Assembly (NCBI GenBank): GCA_024227975.1
Contig: JAAETV010000558.1
Location: 1-35,371, forward strand
Origin: Actinomycetes bacterium
GTDB lineage: Bacteria; Actinomycetota; Acidimicrobiia; Acidimicrobiales; SZUA-35
Length of the DNA: 35,371 nucleotides
Reading direction: 5' to 3'
Shown here: positions 15,675 to 23,982 of the stretch, one piece after another
Numbering within the stretch: the first letter of the stretch is position 1
Layout of the letters: each line of letters begins with the position of its first letter
Made by a program: the position numbers and the translations under genes
Notes under the pieces: generated by a model
Told to the model about the DNA's origin: nothing
Seen by the model: only the letters and a program-made list of their open reading frames with translations
Databases searched by the model: none

Positions 15675-16169
15675 CTAGTGGGGGCGACCGCCCCCCATCA
15701 GATCGACGGCGTGGCCCAGTACATCGAGGACGGCATCGAGGGTCTCGACCGCACCCTTGGTCGAACCCGGGGTGTTGAGGATCAGGGCCGAGCCCCTGGT
15801 TCCGGCGATGGCCCGACTGAGCCGGCCCAGGCCATTGGGGTTGCAGGTACGCATGGCTTCGGCCAGGCCGGGAGCGTGTCGCTCCAAGACGGCCGCAGTG
15901 CCCTCGGGTGTGAGGTCGCGGGGGCCGAATCCAGTCCCGCCAGTGGTGACGATGACACCGGTGAAACCGGCAGCAAGATCGATCAGCGTCTTGCTCACGC
16001 TGTCGATCCCATCGGCAATCTGTCGACGCTCGACAACCCGCCATCCTGCCGCCTCCAACCGCTGGGCCAAGACATCGCCCGAGCGGTCGTCACGGGTCCC
16101 CGCAACCACCCCGTCGGAGACGGTCACGACCTTCACATCGAGCTCAACCGGGTCTGATGGGCTGTCCAC
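15675..16169 (-). CDS. MoaB/Mog family molybdopterin-binding protein
   Basis: Probable molybdopterin adenylyltransferase of molybdenum cofactor synthesis. The 164-residue protein has VVTVSDGVVAGTRDDRSG near residues 14-31, TTGGTGFGPRDLTPE near 75-89 and the NTPGSTKGAVE loop near 132-142, all hallmarks of the MoCF_biosynth fold. The start is GTG 16167-16169. It leads the riboflavin gene group, with the ribD start four to 25 bases beyond its stop. Divergent from serA. Mog and MoaB cannot be told apart from the sequence, so I give no symbol. Confidence 0.9.
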   Translation of the reverse strand: MDSPSDPVELDVKVVTVSDGVVAGTRDDRSGDVLAQRLEAAGWRVVERRQIADGIDSVSKTLIDLAAGFTGVIVTTGGTGFGPRDLTPEGTAAVLERHAPGLAEAMRTCNPNGLGRLSRAIAGTRGSALILNTPGSTKGAVETLDAVLDVLGHAVDLMGGGRPH

Positions 16170-16220
16170 TGTCCCATTGTGCCCTCATCAGCGCTATTGT
16201 CAGCATCACATCTCTTCGAC

Positions 16221-16250
16221 CCAGGAGCCCGCCGGCTGGCCAGCTCCTGG
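16221..16250 (+). promoter_or_regulatory. Stem-loop in the serA leader
   Basis: CCAGGAGC (16221-16228) pairs perfectly with GCTCCTGG (16243-16250) around 14 bases. The overlapping ten-base palindrome GCTGGCCAGC (16235-16244) offers a competing fold. The structure ends 20 bases before the serA start and ten before its ribosome site. It may be a transcription or translation control element; no U-run follows. Confidence 0.45.
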
Positions 16251-16270
16251 CTTCGCACTGGGAGCAGCCA

Positions 16271-17485
16271 ATGAAGATCTTGTTCGCCGATGCCATCAGC
16301 GAGCCACGACTCGACGTCCTGCGCAAACAGGGCCATGAGATCATCGTCGAGCCGTCGCTTCGCACCAAGGACCTGCCAAGCCGGATCAGCGGAATCGAGA
16401 CACTCGTCGTCCGCAGCACCAAGGTCGACGAAGCGTCGATCGCGTCCGCCGACAGTCTTGGGCTGATCGTGCGGGCTGGGGCCGGGACCGACAACATCGA
16501 CACTTCGGCCGCCTCGGCACGAGGGGTCTTTGTATGCAACGTTCCGGGGCGCAATGCCGTCGCCGTTGCCGAACTGACGATGGGACTGTTGTTGGCCATC
16601 GATCGTCGGATCGTCGACAACGCAGCCGACCTGCGGGCCGGCGTGTGGAACAAGGGTCTCTACAGCAAGGCCAATGGCATCCTGGGATCGACCATTGCCA
16701 TCATCGGTGTCGGCGACATCGGACTGGCCGTTGCCGAACGGGCCAAGGCCTTCGGCATGAGCGTGACGGCTCAGCGCCGTGACAACCGATCGCCCGAGGT
16801 CCAGGCCAGGATCAGAACCATCGGCATCCGCCTCGTCGACAACGTCGACGAGCTCTTGGCCGATGCCGATGTGGTCTCCCTTCATGTGCCGAAGGCAGCC
16901 GATACCACCGGCATGGTCGACCGGACCTTTCTGGCCAAGATGCGACCAGGGTCGATCCTGCTCAACACATCGCGAGCCAACGTCATCGAGGAGGCGGCCC
17001 TGCTCGAAGCCATCGATGCCAAGCAATTGAGGGTCGGGCTCGACGTCTGGCCTTCGGAACCATCGGCCAAGGATGGTGCGTTCTCCTCCCAGCTCGGCCA
17101 GCACCCCCTGGTCATTGGCACCCATCACATCGGCGCATCGACAGCCCAGGCACAGGATTCCGTGGCTGAGGGAACAGTGGCCGTCATCGATGCGTACGCC
17201 CGGGGCCATGTCATCAACTGTGTCAACCTCGACCGTGACGCCGTCGGGACCAGCTGTCTCACCGTCCGCCATCTCGATCAGGTCGGGGTCCTGGCCCAGG
17301 TCTTCCAGGTCCTACGGACGAACGGTTTCAACGTCCAGCAGGTCCAGAACCAGATCTTCACCGGAGCGGCTGCCGCCGTCGCCACCGTCTATGTCGACGG
17401 TCAAGCTACTGATGCCCTCCTCGAACAGATGAACGGGATACCCGAAGTACTGGCCGCCGCCTCCGTCACCGTCGACGGGACCTGA
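16271..17485 (+). CDS. serA: D-3-phosphoglycerate dehydrogenase
   Basis: Oxidises 3-phosphoglycerate with NAD, the first step of serine synthesis. 404 residues from ATG 16271, which has GGGAG six bases upstream; the frame stays open further upstream without family similarity. RAGAGTDNID (68-77) binds substrate, IGVGDIG (145-151) is the NAD-binding loop, and Arg235, Glu263 and His286 (in HHIGAS) form the catalytic set. A C-terminal ACT domain (about 328-404) suggests allosteric control by serine. The protein lacks the intermediate domain of the long actinobacterial form. First gene of serA-serC-DUF1015. Confidence 0.95.
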   Translation: MKILFADAISEPRLDVLRKQGHEIIVEPSLRTKDLPSRISGIETLVVRSTKVDEASIASADSLGLIVRAGAGTDNIDTSAASARGVFVCNVPGRNAVAVAELTMGLLLAIDRRIVDNAADLRAGVWNKGLYSKANGILGSTIAIIGVGDIGLAVAERAKAFGMSVTAQRRDNRSPEVQARIRTIGIRLVDNVDELLADADVVSLHVPKAADTTGMVDRTFLAKMRPGSILLNTSRANVIEEAALLEAIDAKQLRVGLDVWPSEPSAKDGAFSSQLGQHPLVIGTHHIGASTAQAQDSVAEGTVAVIDAYARGHVINCVNLDRDAVGTSCLTVRHLDQVGVLAQVFQVLRTNGFNVQQVQNQIFTGAAAAVATVYVDGQATDALLEQMNGIPEVLAAASVTVDGT

Positions 17486-17614
17486 GGCGGGGCCCGAGCA
17501 AGGTCTTCCACGACCGGCACAACACCATCTGTCACCCATTCGTCTGCTCTATCACATCTGCTATCCCTACTATCTGCTTCCTCCACCTGTGATCCGAAGC
17601 TGAACGAGGTAACC

Positions 17615-18694
17615 ATGAGTCGAGCCCACAACTTCTGCCCTGGCCCCTGCACCCTGCCGGTCTCTGTTCTCGAAGAGCTCAGCGACGAGATGGTCGAGTA
17701 TCGCGACTCGGGCATGTCGGTCATCGAGATGAGCCACCGCAGCGCCGAATACGAGGCCATCCACAATCAGACCGTCGACCGGCTCCGGTCGCTGGCTGGA
17801 GCGCCCGATGACATCGAGGTCCTATTGCTACAGGGAGGGGCGACCCTCCAGTTCGCCATGGTCCCCCAGAACCTCCTCGGCGGGTCGAAACGGGCTGGCT
17901 ATGTGGTCGGTGGAGCTTGGGGGACCAAAGCACTCGCCGATGCGTCGAAGATCGGAGACGTCTACACGGCCTGGTCGGACAGTAGTGACGGACCGGCCTC
18001 GATGCCCGACCCCGACCAGGTCACGATCGAGGATGGGACGACGTTTCTCCATGTCACCTCGAACGAGACCATCGAGGGGTCGAGGATGATCGACTTCGAC
18101 TATGAGACCCGCCTCGTTGCCGACATGTCGTCTGACTACCTGAGCCGCCCCATCGACTGGGACCACTTCGATCTGGTCTACGGAGGGGCTCAGAAGAATC
18201 TCGGCCCAGCTGGGCTGGCTGTCGTCTTCATCCGCTCCTCCCTGTTGGAGGAGGCGTCGGACCACTTGCCGAGCTATCTCCGCTACGACACCCACGCCAA
18301 GGCCAACAGCCTGGCCAACACCCCTCCGGTATTCTCCATCTGGGCCATGGGCAAGGTGCTGGCCTGGATGGAGGGGGTGGGGGGCGTGGATGCCATGGAG
18401 AAACGGGCAACCGAGCGCTCCAGCCTCGTCTATGACACGATCGACACCAGCAACGGCTTCTACCACAACCCCGTTGAAGGCCGATTCCGCTCCCAAACCA
18501 ACATCGTGTTCACCCTGCCAACGACCGACCTCGAGGCCGAATTCCTCGTTCTGGCCAAAGCCGAGGGGCTGTTGAACCTCAAGGGCCACCGTTCGGTCGG
18601 TGGGATGCGAGCCTCGATCTACAATGGTCTGCCGACCCCGAGCGTCGAGGCCCTGGTCCAGTTCATGGGGCACTTCGCCCAGAAGCGCGGTTGA
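17615..18694 (+). CDS. serC: Phosphoserine aminotransferase
   Basis: Transaminates 3-phosphohydroxypyruvate with glutamate to phosphoserine, using pyridoxal phosphate. The 359-residue protein has the family start NFCPGPCTLP, the GGATLQFAMVP loop near 74-84 and the PLP lysine Lys194 in YGGAQKNLGPAG. GAGGT lies five bases upstream of the ATG. A 129-base gap with a C/T-rich stretch and a possible TACTAT -10 (17568-17573) separates it from serA, so it may have its own promoter as well. The DUF1015 start is four bases past its stop. Confidence 0.97.
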   Translation: MSRAHNFCPGPCTLPVSVLEELSDEMVEYRDSGMSVIEMSHRSAEYEAIHNQTVDRLRSLAGAPDDIEVLLLQGGATLQFAMVPQNLLGGSKRAGYVVGGAWGTKALADASKIGDVYTAWSDSSDGPASMPDPDQVTIEDGTTFLHVTSNETIEGSRMIDFDYETRLVADMSSDYLSRPIDWDHFDLVYGGAQKNLGPAGLAVVFIRSSLLEEASDHLPSYLRYDTHAKANSLANTPPVFSIWAMGKVLAWMEGVGGVDAMEKRATERSSLVYDTIDTSNGFYHNPVEGRFRSQTNIVFTLPTTDLEAEFLVLAKAEGLLNLKGHRSVGGMRASIYNGLPTPSVEALVQFMGHFAQKRG

Positions 18695-18698
18695 CCAG

Positions 18699-19955
18699 GT
18701 GGCGCGATTGGCACCACTGAGCCTGCGGCTCATCGATCCGGCGTGGACCTCCCGGGTACCAGCCCCGGCCCACGATGCACTCACCCCCGCCCAGCGCCGC
18801 CGCTTCATCGCTGAATACCCCGACACCTATTTGACCGTTACCCGTTCCCCCGAGGACCTCCAGGCCGATGAGTTCTGGGACGCCAAGGTGGCCTTGGACC
18901 ACAGCCGGGCCGCCTTGGAGCGACTGATCAGCCAGGGAGCCTTCGGAGCCCCGGCCGATCCGTGCTTTTACCTCTACCGTCTTTCCGATCCCGACCACTC
19001 CCAGATCGGGATCGTGGCCGGAGTGGCGACCGACGACTACGACCTGGGGGTGATCCGAGTCCACGAGCAGGTTCGACCATCGCGGGTCGAGCACCTGAAG
19101 GAGCAGACGGCGGGGGTCAAGGTCCAATCCTCGCCGATCGCACTGGCCCATCGCCCGAACCTGACAATCGAGTCATTGCTGGTCTCCTGGATGGCCGCAG
19201 TCGAGCCCTTGGTCGACTTCACTTCCCTCGACGGGGTCCGCCAGCAGGTGTGGGCGGTAGCCCCGGAGACGGGCCGTCTACTCCAGGAAGCCTTGGCCGA
19301 TGAGCCCCTGTACCTGATCGACGGCCATCATCGGGCGGCCGCCACCTCACGCCTACGGGCCGAGGCTGGTGGAAGGGCCAACGATTGGATGCTGTGCGCC
19401 ATCTTCTCCTCCACTGATCTGCGCAACGAGGCCTTCCACCGGCGCCTACCGGGAACCGATGGCGAGGCCATGGTCGAGGCCGTCAGTGAGCACTTCGCCA
19501 TTCGCCCCGCTAATGATCTGGCCGAAGTCCTGGCCCGCGCCGACGATGAGCTGGCTCTGGTGACCCGGAACGAGTCTGGTGGAGACCAGTGGTATCTCGT
19601 CGGCCTCCCCCCGGCCGGCCATGGAGCTGGCGTCACCAGCGGGGACGTACCACCTGATGCGGCCGAGATAGTTGGTGGGCTGGAGACGGTCAGGCTCCAG
19701 CATCATGTCCTCGAACCCCTTCTCGGGGTCGATGCAGGTGATGTGGCTTCCCGGGTCGAGTTCAGCCATGGTCTGGCCGATCATGATGATCTGGCCCAGC
19801 TCGGAGCTGAGGAGACCGATCCGGTGTGGGTCATGCGCCCAGTACCACTGGAGACGGTGATGGACGCCTCAGACGTGGGAGCAACGATGCCGCCGAAGTC
19901 AACCTACTTCCAACCGAAGGTCCGCTCCGGCGTCTTCCTCCGATCATTGGATTGA
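18699..19955 (+). CDS. DUF1015 family protein of the serine operon
   Basis: 418 residues from GTG 18699. Family hallmarks are VHEQVRPSRVEHLK near 121-134, YLIDGHHRAAA near 205-215 and the C-terminal MPPKSTYFQPK. The chemistry is not established. The DGHHR element resembles the GxHR motif of ParB-fold proteins, a fold also used by the archaeal ADP-dependent serine kinase SerK, so a role in phosphoserine or serine chemistry is possible but is my inference. The start lies four bases after serC and the gene converges on rsmB with a 16-base gap. The frame extends upstream to 18600 inside serC without similarity. No signal peptide. Confidence 0.88.
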   Translation: MARLAPLSLRLIDPAWTSRVPAPAHDALTPAQRRRFIAEYPDTYLTVTRSPEDLQADEFWDAKVALDHSRAALERLISQGAFGAPADPCFYLYRLSDPDHSQIGIVAGVATDDYDLGVIRVHEQVRPSRVEHLKEQTAGVKVQSSPIALAHRPNLTIESLLVSWMAAVEPLVDFTSLDGVRQQVWAVAPETGRLLQEALADEPLYLIDGHHRAAATSRLRAEAGGRANDWMLCAIFSSTDLRNEAFHRRLPGTDGEAMVEAVSEHFAIRPANDLAEVLARADDELALVTRNESGGDQWYLVGLPPAGHGAGVTSGDVPPDAAEIVGGLETVRLQHHVLEPLLGVDAGDVASRVEFSHGLADHDDLAQLGAEETDPVWVMRPVPLETVMDASDVGATMPPKSTYFQPKVRSGVFLRSLD

Positions 19956-19971
19956 GGTTGACGGCGACTGC

Positions 19972-21165
19972 TCAGGGCCTACCCAATTGGAACAGGACCA
20001 TGCCGTCGGTCTCGGCTGGCAACAACATGGAGATCCGCTGATCGTGCCCCGTCGACCACGGCTCCCCCGCCGGCACCATGAGGTCGGCCGTGACCCGGCT
20101 GAGTACAGCATCCAACACGCCCGATGACTCGGCCGCAGTCAGGGTGCAGACGCTATAGGTCAGCACCCCTCCCGGTCGGAGCAGATCGAAACCGGCCACC
20201 GTCAGCTCCGTTTGGAGTCGGGCCAAGCGCTCGGGGGCGTCGGCGTCGATACGCCAGCGCGCATCGGGGCGACGACGCAAGCTCCCGAGCCCGGAACAGG
20301 GGGCATCGACCAGGACCCGATCGACACTGGCCGGCCGGAAGGGCGGTGCAGTGCCATCGGCCACGACCAGCCCCAGCTCAGCGCCGACGGTGGTGGCGTT
20401 GGTTCTCGTCAACCTGACCCGCCCTGGCCGCCGGTCGCTGGCGATTACGGTGGCGCCGGCCGCGGCCATGGCCGTCGACTTACCTCCGGGGGCGGCGCAG
20501 AGATCGACGACCCGATCACCGGGGCCGGCGCCGACGGCATCGACCACCAGCTCGGAGGCAGGATCCTGGATGTAGCCATCGGCCCGAACCGTGGTCGTTG
20601 CTGCCCGATTCATGGCCTCGAGCGCAGCGATTGCCGCCTCAGCTCCCAAGTCGGTGCTGAGGCGGTCAATGATCCAGTCGGGATAGCTGAGCTTGGTGGC
20701 CTGATCTGGATACTCGACCGGGGCCTTGGCGACCCTGCGGAGCACAGCGTTGACGACCGAGCGGCCCCGTCCGCTGACGGCGCCGACGGTGGCGTCGAGG
20801 GCAGCGTGAGGTGGGGTGTCGAGGAAGGCCAGCTGGTAGGCCCCGATCCGCAGGGCAGCTCGGACCACCGGCTCGATGTCGCTGAGCAGGAACCGGTCGA
20901 CCAGATGATCGCACGCCCTCTGCATGCGGGTGGTGCCATAGACGAGCTCGGTGACAAAGCGACGGTCGGGGCCAGACAGATCGGATCGTTCCAGGATCTC
21001 GGGGAGTATCAGGTTGGCATAGGCCCCTCCCTTGTCGATGCGGACCATGGCCTCGATAGCCACTCGCCGCGAGGCCGAGCCGGGACTGGGTCCACCTGAT
21101 CTGGCCCCTTTTGCAGTCCGCTGGTGCGTACTTGATCGTTTGGGAGATCGCTGGCGTTCAGTCAA
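19972..21165 (-). CDS. rsmB: 16S rRNA m5C methyltransferase RsmB (Sun/Fmu)
   Basis: SAM-dependent cytosine-5 methyltransferase of small-subunit rRNA, C967 in E. coli. 397 residues: a basic N-terminal tail (1-33), a NusB-like RNA-binding domain (about 34-160) and a Rossmann methyltransferase domain. DLCAAPGGKST (221-231) binds SAM, Cys290 in DAPCSGLG and Cys340 in YSVCT are the release and nucleophile cysteines. The start is TTG 21163-21165, overlapping the fmt stop by eight bases (CTTGACTGA). Part of the def-fmt-rsmB unit. Confidence 0.95.
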   Translation of the reverse strand: MTERQRSPKRSSTHQRTAKGARSGGPSPGSASRRVAIEAMVRIDKGGAYANLILPEILERSDLSGPDRRFVTELVYGTTRMQRACDHLVDRFLLSDIEPVVRAALRIGAYQLAFLDTPPHAALDATVGAVSGRGRSVVNAVLRRVAKAPVEYPDQATKLSYPDWIIDRLSTDLGAEAAIAALEAMNRAATTTVRADGYIQDPASELVVDAVGAGPGDRVVDLCAAPGGKSTAMAAAGATVIASDRRPGRVRLTRTNATTVGAELGLVVADGTAPPFRPASVDRVLVDAPCSGLGSLRRRPDARWRIDADAPERLARLQTELTVAGFDLLRPGGVLTYSVCTLTAAESSGVLDAVLSRVTADLMVPAGEPWSTGHDQRISMLLPAETDGMVLFQLGRP

Positions 21166-22075
21166 GGCGCTCGTCCGGCTGGGGCTGGACGCCGTTCAAC
21201 CAGGCCTCAGCCGCCATCGGCCGCTTTCCTTCAGGCTGGACCTCGACCAGGCGAAGCCAACCCTCGCCGGTGGCGACCGCTCCATGGCGAAGTTGCCCAA
21301 CGACCAGCTCGGGTCCTTCAGCCATCCCGGACCGGGCAGTTGGCCCGAGGTCGAGGTCGGCTGTACACACCTTCAGACGCCGACCTCGAAAGCAGCACCA
21401 GGCTCGACCCAGGCGGATCACCCGTTGAAGCTCGATGGCTGAGCGCTCGAAGCGCAACCGATGGTCTTCGGCGTTGAGCTTCTCGGCGTAGGTCGGCTCA
21501 CCCTGTTGGGCAATCGGAGGCCGCAGGCCGCTCGTCAGCTCCTCGATCAGCAAGGCCGACCCGGCAGCCACCAGCTTGGCTTGGACATCGGCCAGGGTGT
21601 CAGTGTCGCCAATCGGGACCTCTCGCCGGGCGTAGATGGCGCCAGTGTCGAGAGCGGGGGCCACTTCCATGAGGCATACCCCCGTCGTCGGATCACCAGC
21701 CAGGATGGCCCGCTCGACGGGAGCTGCCCCCCGCCACCGTGGGAGCAGGGAGAAGTGGATGTTGACCATCGGAAGGGCCTCGAGGAGGGGGGTCGGGATC
21801 AACCGGCCGTAGGCAACCACGACACCGAGGTCCGCTCCGACTTCTCGAGCCTCGTCGAGCGATGCCGTCGTCGGGACACCGCGCTCCAGAGCCGCCGCCT
21901 TCACCGGGGACGGACTCAGGTCCGAGCCCCGGCCTCGTCGCTTGTCGGCCCGCGACACCACTAGGGCAACGTCGAAACCGGCGTCGATCAGCGCCTCCAG
22001 CGGAGGCACGGCCATGGCCGGAGTGCCGAGATAGACGAGCCGCTTCGGATGGCTCGGAGCCACTGGCAGGGTCAC
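21158..22075 (-). CDS. fmt: Methionyl-tRNA formyltransferase
   Basis: Formylates the initiator methionyl-tRNA using 10-formyl-tetrahydrofolate. The 305-residue protein has the N-terminal Rossmann-like domain with Asn105, His107 (in NIHFSLLPRWRGAAP) and Asp143 as the catalytic set, and a C-terminal OB domain from about residue 205. The start is GTG 22073-22075, seven bases after the def stop. Co-location with def, whose product removes the formyl group, is a classic pairing. The stop overlaps rsmB. Confidence 0.97.
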   Translation of the reverse strand: MTLPVAPSHPKRLVYLGTPAMAVPPLEALIDAGFDVALVVSRADKRRGRGSDLSPSPVKAAALERGVPTTASLDEAREVGADLGVVVAYGRLIPTPLLEALPMVNIHFSLLPRWRGAAPVERAILAGDPTTGVCLMEVAPALDTGAIYARREVPIGDTDTLADVQAKLVAAGSALLIEELTSGLRPPIAQQGEPTYAEKLNAEDHRLRFERSAIELQRVIRLGRAWCCFRGRRLKVCTADLDLGPTARSGMAEGPELVVGQLRHGAVATGEGWLRLVEVQPEGKRPMAAEAWLNGVQPQPDERLD

Positions 22076-22082
22076 GAATCGA

Positions 22083-22634
22083 TCACGGCAGACTCAGGCC
22101 GCCGGCCGATCGAGACGACTCAGAGCCAGTTGTTTCCGGGGTGGCGTCGATGAACAGCTCCCGAACCCGTTTCATGGCCTCCTTGCGAGTATCGCCTTCG
22201 AGGTGGTCGATCAGCATGACACCGTCGAGATGGTCGAGCTCGTGCTGCAACAGCCGAGCCAGGAGCTCATCGGCCTCGATCGAGACCTCGTTGCCGTCGA
22301 GATCGTAGCCGGTGAGGTGGATCTCCTTGGGCCGGACAATGTCCCACGCCAAACCAGGAACCGACAAGCAGCCTTCCTCGTATAGCCATTCTCCTCTGGT
22401 CTCGCCAATGACGGGATTGACCAAAGCCATCGGTCCTTCGCCGACGTCATAGACGAAAAGGCGGCGTTGGACGCCGACCTGGGGGGCCGCAAGCCCAACA
22501 CCAGGCTCGGCGTACATGGTGTCCAACAGGTCCTTGGCCAGCTGGGCAAGCTTGCCGTCGATCTCGGCGACCTCTTCTGCCACCTTGCGCAACACTGGAT
22601 CACCAAACACGCGGATCTTGTACGGGCCTGCCAT
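22083..22634 (-). CDS. def: Peptide deformylase
   Basis: Removes the formyl group from nascent proteins. The 183-residue protein has all three family motifs: GVGLAAPQVG (45-54), EEGCLSVPG (86-94, metal ligand Cys89) and QHELDHLDG (130-138, with His131, Glu132 and His135). The C-terminal 20 residues form a low-complexity serine-rich tail. The first gene of def-fmt-rsmB; it is divergent from the methyltransferase at 22689, leaving only 54 bases for both promoters. Confidence 0.97.
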   Translation of the reverse strand: MAGPYKIRVFGDPVLRKVAEEVAEIDGKLAQLAKDLLDTMYAEPGVGLAAPQVGVQRRLFVYDVGEGPMALVNPVIGETRGEWLYEEGCLSVPGLAWDIVRPKEIHLTGYDLDGNEVSIEADELLARLLQHELDHLDGVMLIDHLEGDTRKEAMKRVRELFIDATPETTGSESSRSAGGLSLP

Positions 22635-22673
22635 CAGTTCAAGGCTAGCCCCATGATTGGAGCAGCCGGCCAG

Positions 22674-22679
22674 TAGCGT
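22674..22679 (+). promoter_or_regulatory. Candidate -10 box for the methyltransferase at 22689
   Basis: TAGCGT ends nine bases before GTG 22689; no Shine-Dalgarno stands between. Suggests a leaderless transcript, in the narrow gap divergent from def. Confidence 0.35.
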
Positions 22680-22688
22680 TCAGCGCTA

Positions 22689-23348
22689 GTGGCACCGTCA
22701 GGATCGTCTTCTCACTACTTCGACGCTGAGCCCTCTTCGGGTTCGGAGACCTCGTCGGTCGAGCTGGTATTGCCCGATATGCGGGTCGGGTTGAAGACCG
22801 ACCGGGGAGTCTTCGCCCGTGACCGGGTCGACACCGGAACGAAACTGCTGTTGATGGACGGGCCCGAACCGAACCCCGAGGACCGGGTGTTGGCCGATAT
22901 CGGCGCCGGCTACGGCCCCATCGCCTGCACCCTGGCTGTGCGCAACCCCCAGGCCACCGTGTGGGCCGTCGAGGTCAACGCCAGAGCCCGAGAGCTGTGT
23001 ACGACCAATGCCGAAGCCGCCGGTCTGGCCAATATTCGGGTGGTGGAACCGGCGCAGGTACCGTCCGATCTCGTCGTCGACCGGATCTGGTCCAACCCCC
23101 CGATCCGGATTGGCAAGCCGGCCCTCCATGAGCTGCTCACGACCTGGCTGGAGCGATTGGCCGACAATGGGTCGGCTCACCTCGTAGTCCAACGCCACCT
23201 TGGAGCCGACAGCCTGCAGCGCTGGCTGACCGAGGCCGGTTGGGTGGTGCAGCGGCGGGGCTCCAAGAAAGCTTTCAGGCTCTTGGACGTTGCCGCCCCC
23301 GCTGAGGCCATCAGATCCGACGCTCGAGCCACAGGATCAGACTCATGA
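22689..23348 (+). CDS. RsmC-like methyltransferase (MTS domain)
   Basis: 219 residues matching the catalytic half of RsmC/RlmG, which methylate guanine N2 of rRNA; the pseudo-catalytic N-terminal half of those enzymes is absent. The VFARDRVDTGTKLLL segment (41-55) precedes the SAM motif DIGAGYGPIA (70-79); NPPIR (136-140) is the NPPY/F-type catalytic motif with isoleucine in place of the usual aromatic, which is notable. Its TGA overlaps the next gene's ATG by ATGA, so the two methyltransferases are made together. Substrate unknown; a small-molecule or protein target cannot be excluded. Confidence 0.85.
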   Translation: MAPSGSSSHYFDAEPSSGSETSSVELVLPDMRVGLKTDRGVFARDRVDTGTKLLLMDGPEPNPEDRVLADIGAGYGPIACTLAVRNPQATVWAVEVNARARELCTTNAEAAGLANIRVVEPAQVPSDLVVDRIWSNPPIRIGKPALHELLTTWLERLADNGSAHLVVQRHLGADSLQRWLTEAGWVVQRRGSKKAFRLLDVAAPAEAIRSDARATGSDS

Positions 23349-23890
23349 GCTCACATTCTGGTGGGCCGAAGCCGCTATCACCGACGGACCTGAAACGGCT
23401 CCATCGTCGGTGGCGGCGCCAGACCGAGCTGAGGCTGGCCGTCATCCTCGACGGGGTTCAGAAACCGTTCAATGTTGGTGCCGTACTTCGCTCAGCCGCC
23501 GCCTACCAGGTCGAGTCGGTGTGGACCGTTCCCCCTGCTCCACCACTCGACCATCCAACGGTGGCCAAGACGGCGCTGGGCAGCGATCGCTTCATTCGGT
23601 GGCGAGAGGCCGAAGACGGGCCGACGGCAGTAGCTGAAGCCCGGGCCGATGGTTTGGTGACCATCGCCCTCGAGCTGACCCCCGATGCGGTCCCCCTCCA
23701 TGAGCTCGATGCCGGCTCGTCCGTCTGTCTGGTCCTAGGCCACGAAGACCGTGGTGTACACCGCCAGACCTTGTCCCAGGTCGACCATGTGGCCTATCTC
23801 CCGTTGTTGGGCAAGATCGGCTCGCTCAACGTGGCCCACGCCGGCACCGCCGCCCTCTACGAACTAGCTCGCCAATCCTGGACCCGCTAG
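23345..23890 (+). CDS. SpoU/TrmH-family RNA 2'-O-methyltransferase
   Basis: 181 residues, a compact SPOUT protein close in size to TrmH-type tRNA Gm18 methyltransferases. NVGAVLRSAAAY (43-54), LVLGHEDRGV (129-138) and LPLLGKIGSLNVAHAGTAAL (152-171) are motifs 1-3. It lacks the N-terminal domain of the paralogue at 8130-8975. Coupled to the preceding methyltransferase by a four-base overlap, and followed by two hairpins. tRNA is a more likely target than rRNA from the size, but I cannot assign it. Confidence 0.88.
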   Translation: MSSHSGGPKPLSPTDLKRLHRRWRRQTELRLAVILDGVQKPFNVGAVLRSAAAYQVESVWTVPPAPPLDHPTVAKTALGSDRFIRWREAEDGPTAVAEARADGLVTIALELTPDAVPLHELDAGSSVCLVLGHEDRGVHRQTLSQVDHVAYLPLLGKIGSLNVAHAGTAALYELARQSWTR

Positions 23891-23955
23891 CCCCCCACAT
23901 CACCCATCTTCAGCCCAGGGCCCATCCAAGCCACAGCTCCCACCCCACAGCCAGA

Positions 23956-23977
23956 GAGTTTCGCCCCAGCGAAACTC
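23956..23977. terminator. Perfect hairpin, probable terminator (first of pair)
   Basis: GAGTTTCGC and GCGAAACTC form a perfect nine-base stem with loop CCCA in the 114-base convergent gap between the SpoU gene and priA. No T-run on either strand. Confidence 0.65.
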
Positions 23978-23982
23978 GTGAA

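Noticed and set aside
14817..16157. Long plus-strand frame opposite ribD and mog (446 codons)
   Set aside because: Antisense shadow of high-GC coding sequence; no family similarity, composition mirrors the genes beneath.
16170..16270. FMN riboswitch ahead of the riboflavin cluster
   Set aside because: The conserved RFN core sequence is not recognisable on the minus strand.
16133..17272. Long minus-strand frame opposite serA (379 codons)
   Set aside because: Antisense shadow; serA is clearly the coding strand.
18600..19955. DUF1015 extended into serC
   Set aside because: The first 33 residues are an out-of-frame reading of serC; GTG 18699 fits the operon spacing.
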